DNA of 7,134 bases, taken from contig JADFNQ010000065.1 of the NCBI GenBank assembly GCA_022563285.1, forward strand, positions 1-7,134, written 5' to 3'. Positions 6,896 through 7,134 of this stretch are shown here, piece by piece. The position numbers and the translations under genes were made by a program. This stretch comes from Chloroflexota bacterium. Lineage in GTDB: Bacteria > Chloroflexota > Dehalococcoidia > SM23-28-2 > RBG-16-64-32. Position 1 is the stretch's first letter, and the number at the start of each line of letters is the position of its first letter. The notes beneath the pieces were generated by a model that was not told the DNA's origin, searched no databases, and saw only the letters and a program-made list of their open reading frames with translations.

Positions 6896-7134
6896 GCCCG
6901 CAGTCTAGCATCCGTCTTGCGTGAATTATATAATACGGTGAAGTCTTAATGTGACCAGCTCCCTGCAGCCCCGTTAGCGGGCGGTGGGAAGGCTCTCCAA
7001 TCGCGCTGGTCTATTTCCAGGGGTCAGTCGGTGTTACGGTAAATGCAGGGGAAATTCCAAGAACGAGTTCTCGTGGAGATGTGCATGGAGCTGTTCACTA
7101 ACATCCGGTCTGGCGCGAAGTAGGCACTGGAGCG
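6896..7134. other. Gene-poor right edge with clustered short palindromes
   Basis: This stretch of about 240 bases has no gene I can support. It holds the AT-rich promoter-like spot, then a short hairpin CCCG-TTAG-CGGG (6970-6981), TTAC-G-GTAA (7034-7042), GGAA-A-TTCC (7050-7058), and AGAAC-GA-GTTCT (7060-7071) flanked by TCCA and TGGA with a two-base bulge (7056-7077). A 26-codon reading frame at 7043-7123 (+) has no ribosome site. I see no tRNA T-loop signature and no recognised riboswitch. It may be a regulatory region or the edge of a mobile element that continues past the window. Confidence 0.4.
6925..6930 (-). promoter_or_regulatory. Candidate -10 box for the membrane-protein gene
   Basis: A perfect TATAAT reads on the - strand in a short AT-rich island (about 6921-6950) inside otherwise GC-rich DNA. 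It would place the transcript start near 6918 and leave a leader of about 23 bases before GTG 6895. No good -35 box is seen at 16-18 bases (CACATT at 17). The island is nearly symmetric and also gives TATAAT on the + strand at 6929-6934, so direction is uncertain. Confidence 0.35.

Noticed and set aside
6672..6911. 79-codon - strand frame with an ATG start overlapping the membrane-protein gene
   Set aside because: It shares the upstream region but reads a different frame of the gene's helix-coding part, giving an Arg/Gly/Ser-rich product with no motif. The 224-residue frame has two clear membrane helices.
6961..7077. Possible tRNA or riboswitch
   Set aside because: There is no T-loop GTTCRA signature, no 7-bp acceptor stem and no recognised riboswitch core.
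7043..7123. 26-codon + strand frame at the right edge
   Set aside because: The translation looks helix-like and protein-like, but it has no Shine-Dalgarno sequence, is very short and matches nothing I recognise. I kept it only as part of the edge description.
1..7134. CRISPR array, tandem repeats or insertion-sequence genes
   Set aside because: I saw no repeated units with regular spacing and no transposase or integrase motif in any frame.

Overview
This window is almost entirely one tightly packed menaquinone (vitamin K2) biosynthesis operon on the + strand, read as menD (3' part only), menH, menB, menA, menC and menE. It is followed by one convergent gene for an unrecognised membrane protein and a short, gene-poor right edge. 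The operon is very GC-rich, with sampled stretches well above 65% and one 60-base stretch in menC at 85%. It uses GTG as well as ATG starts. The gene set and the high GC fit a high-GC, menaquinone-respiring bacterium. The protein flavour (complete enolase-type MenC, bicarbonate-type MenB, single-operon layout) makes me think of a Chloroflexota-like or similar lineage, but that is an impression and no phylogeny was possible here.

Layout: 2-982 is the C-terminal 326 codons of MenD, whose N-terminal part lies left of the window. 979-1836 is MenH, 1827-2645 MenB, 2659-3567 MenA, 3564-4691 MenC and 4691-6205 MenE. The junctions are an ATGA overlap (menD/menH), a 10-base overlap (menH/menB), a 13-base gap (menB/menA), an ATGA overlap (menA/menC) and a 1-base TAGTG overlap (menC/menE). 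This arrangement points to one transcript with translational coupling and leaves no room for internal promoters between genes. A perfect 6-bp hairpin (6207-6222) sits in the 15-base gap between menE and the convergent gene at 6221-6895 (- strand). The last 239 bases contain an AT-rich promoter-like spot and several short palindromes, but no gene I can support.

Together the enzymes run the classical (MenFDHCEBA) route. MenD joins isochorismate and 2-oxoglutarate to give SEPHCHC, MenH removes pyruvate to give SHCHC, and MenC dehydrates that to o-succinylbenzoate. MenE makes the CoA thioester, MenB closes the second ring to DHNA-CoA, and MenA prenylates free DHNA to demethylmenaquinone at the membrane. 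MenF (isochorismate synthase) may lie just upstream. The DHNA-CoA thioesterase and the final methyltransferase (MenG/UbiE) are not in the window. All recognisable catalytic residues are present, so the pathway genes look intact.

I found no convincing new biological system here. The items most worth a second look are the lower-GC two-helix membrane protein at 6221-6895 and the palindrome-rich right edge.
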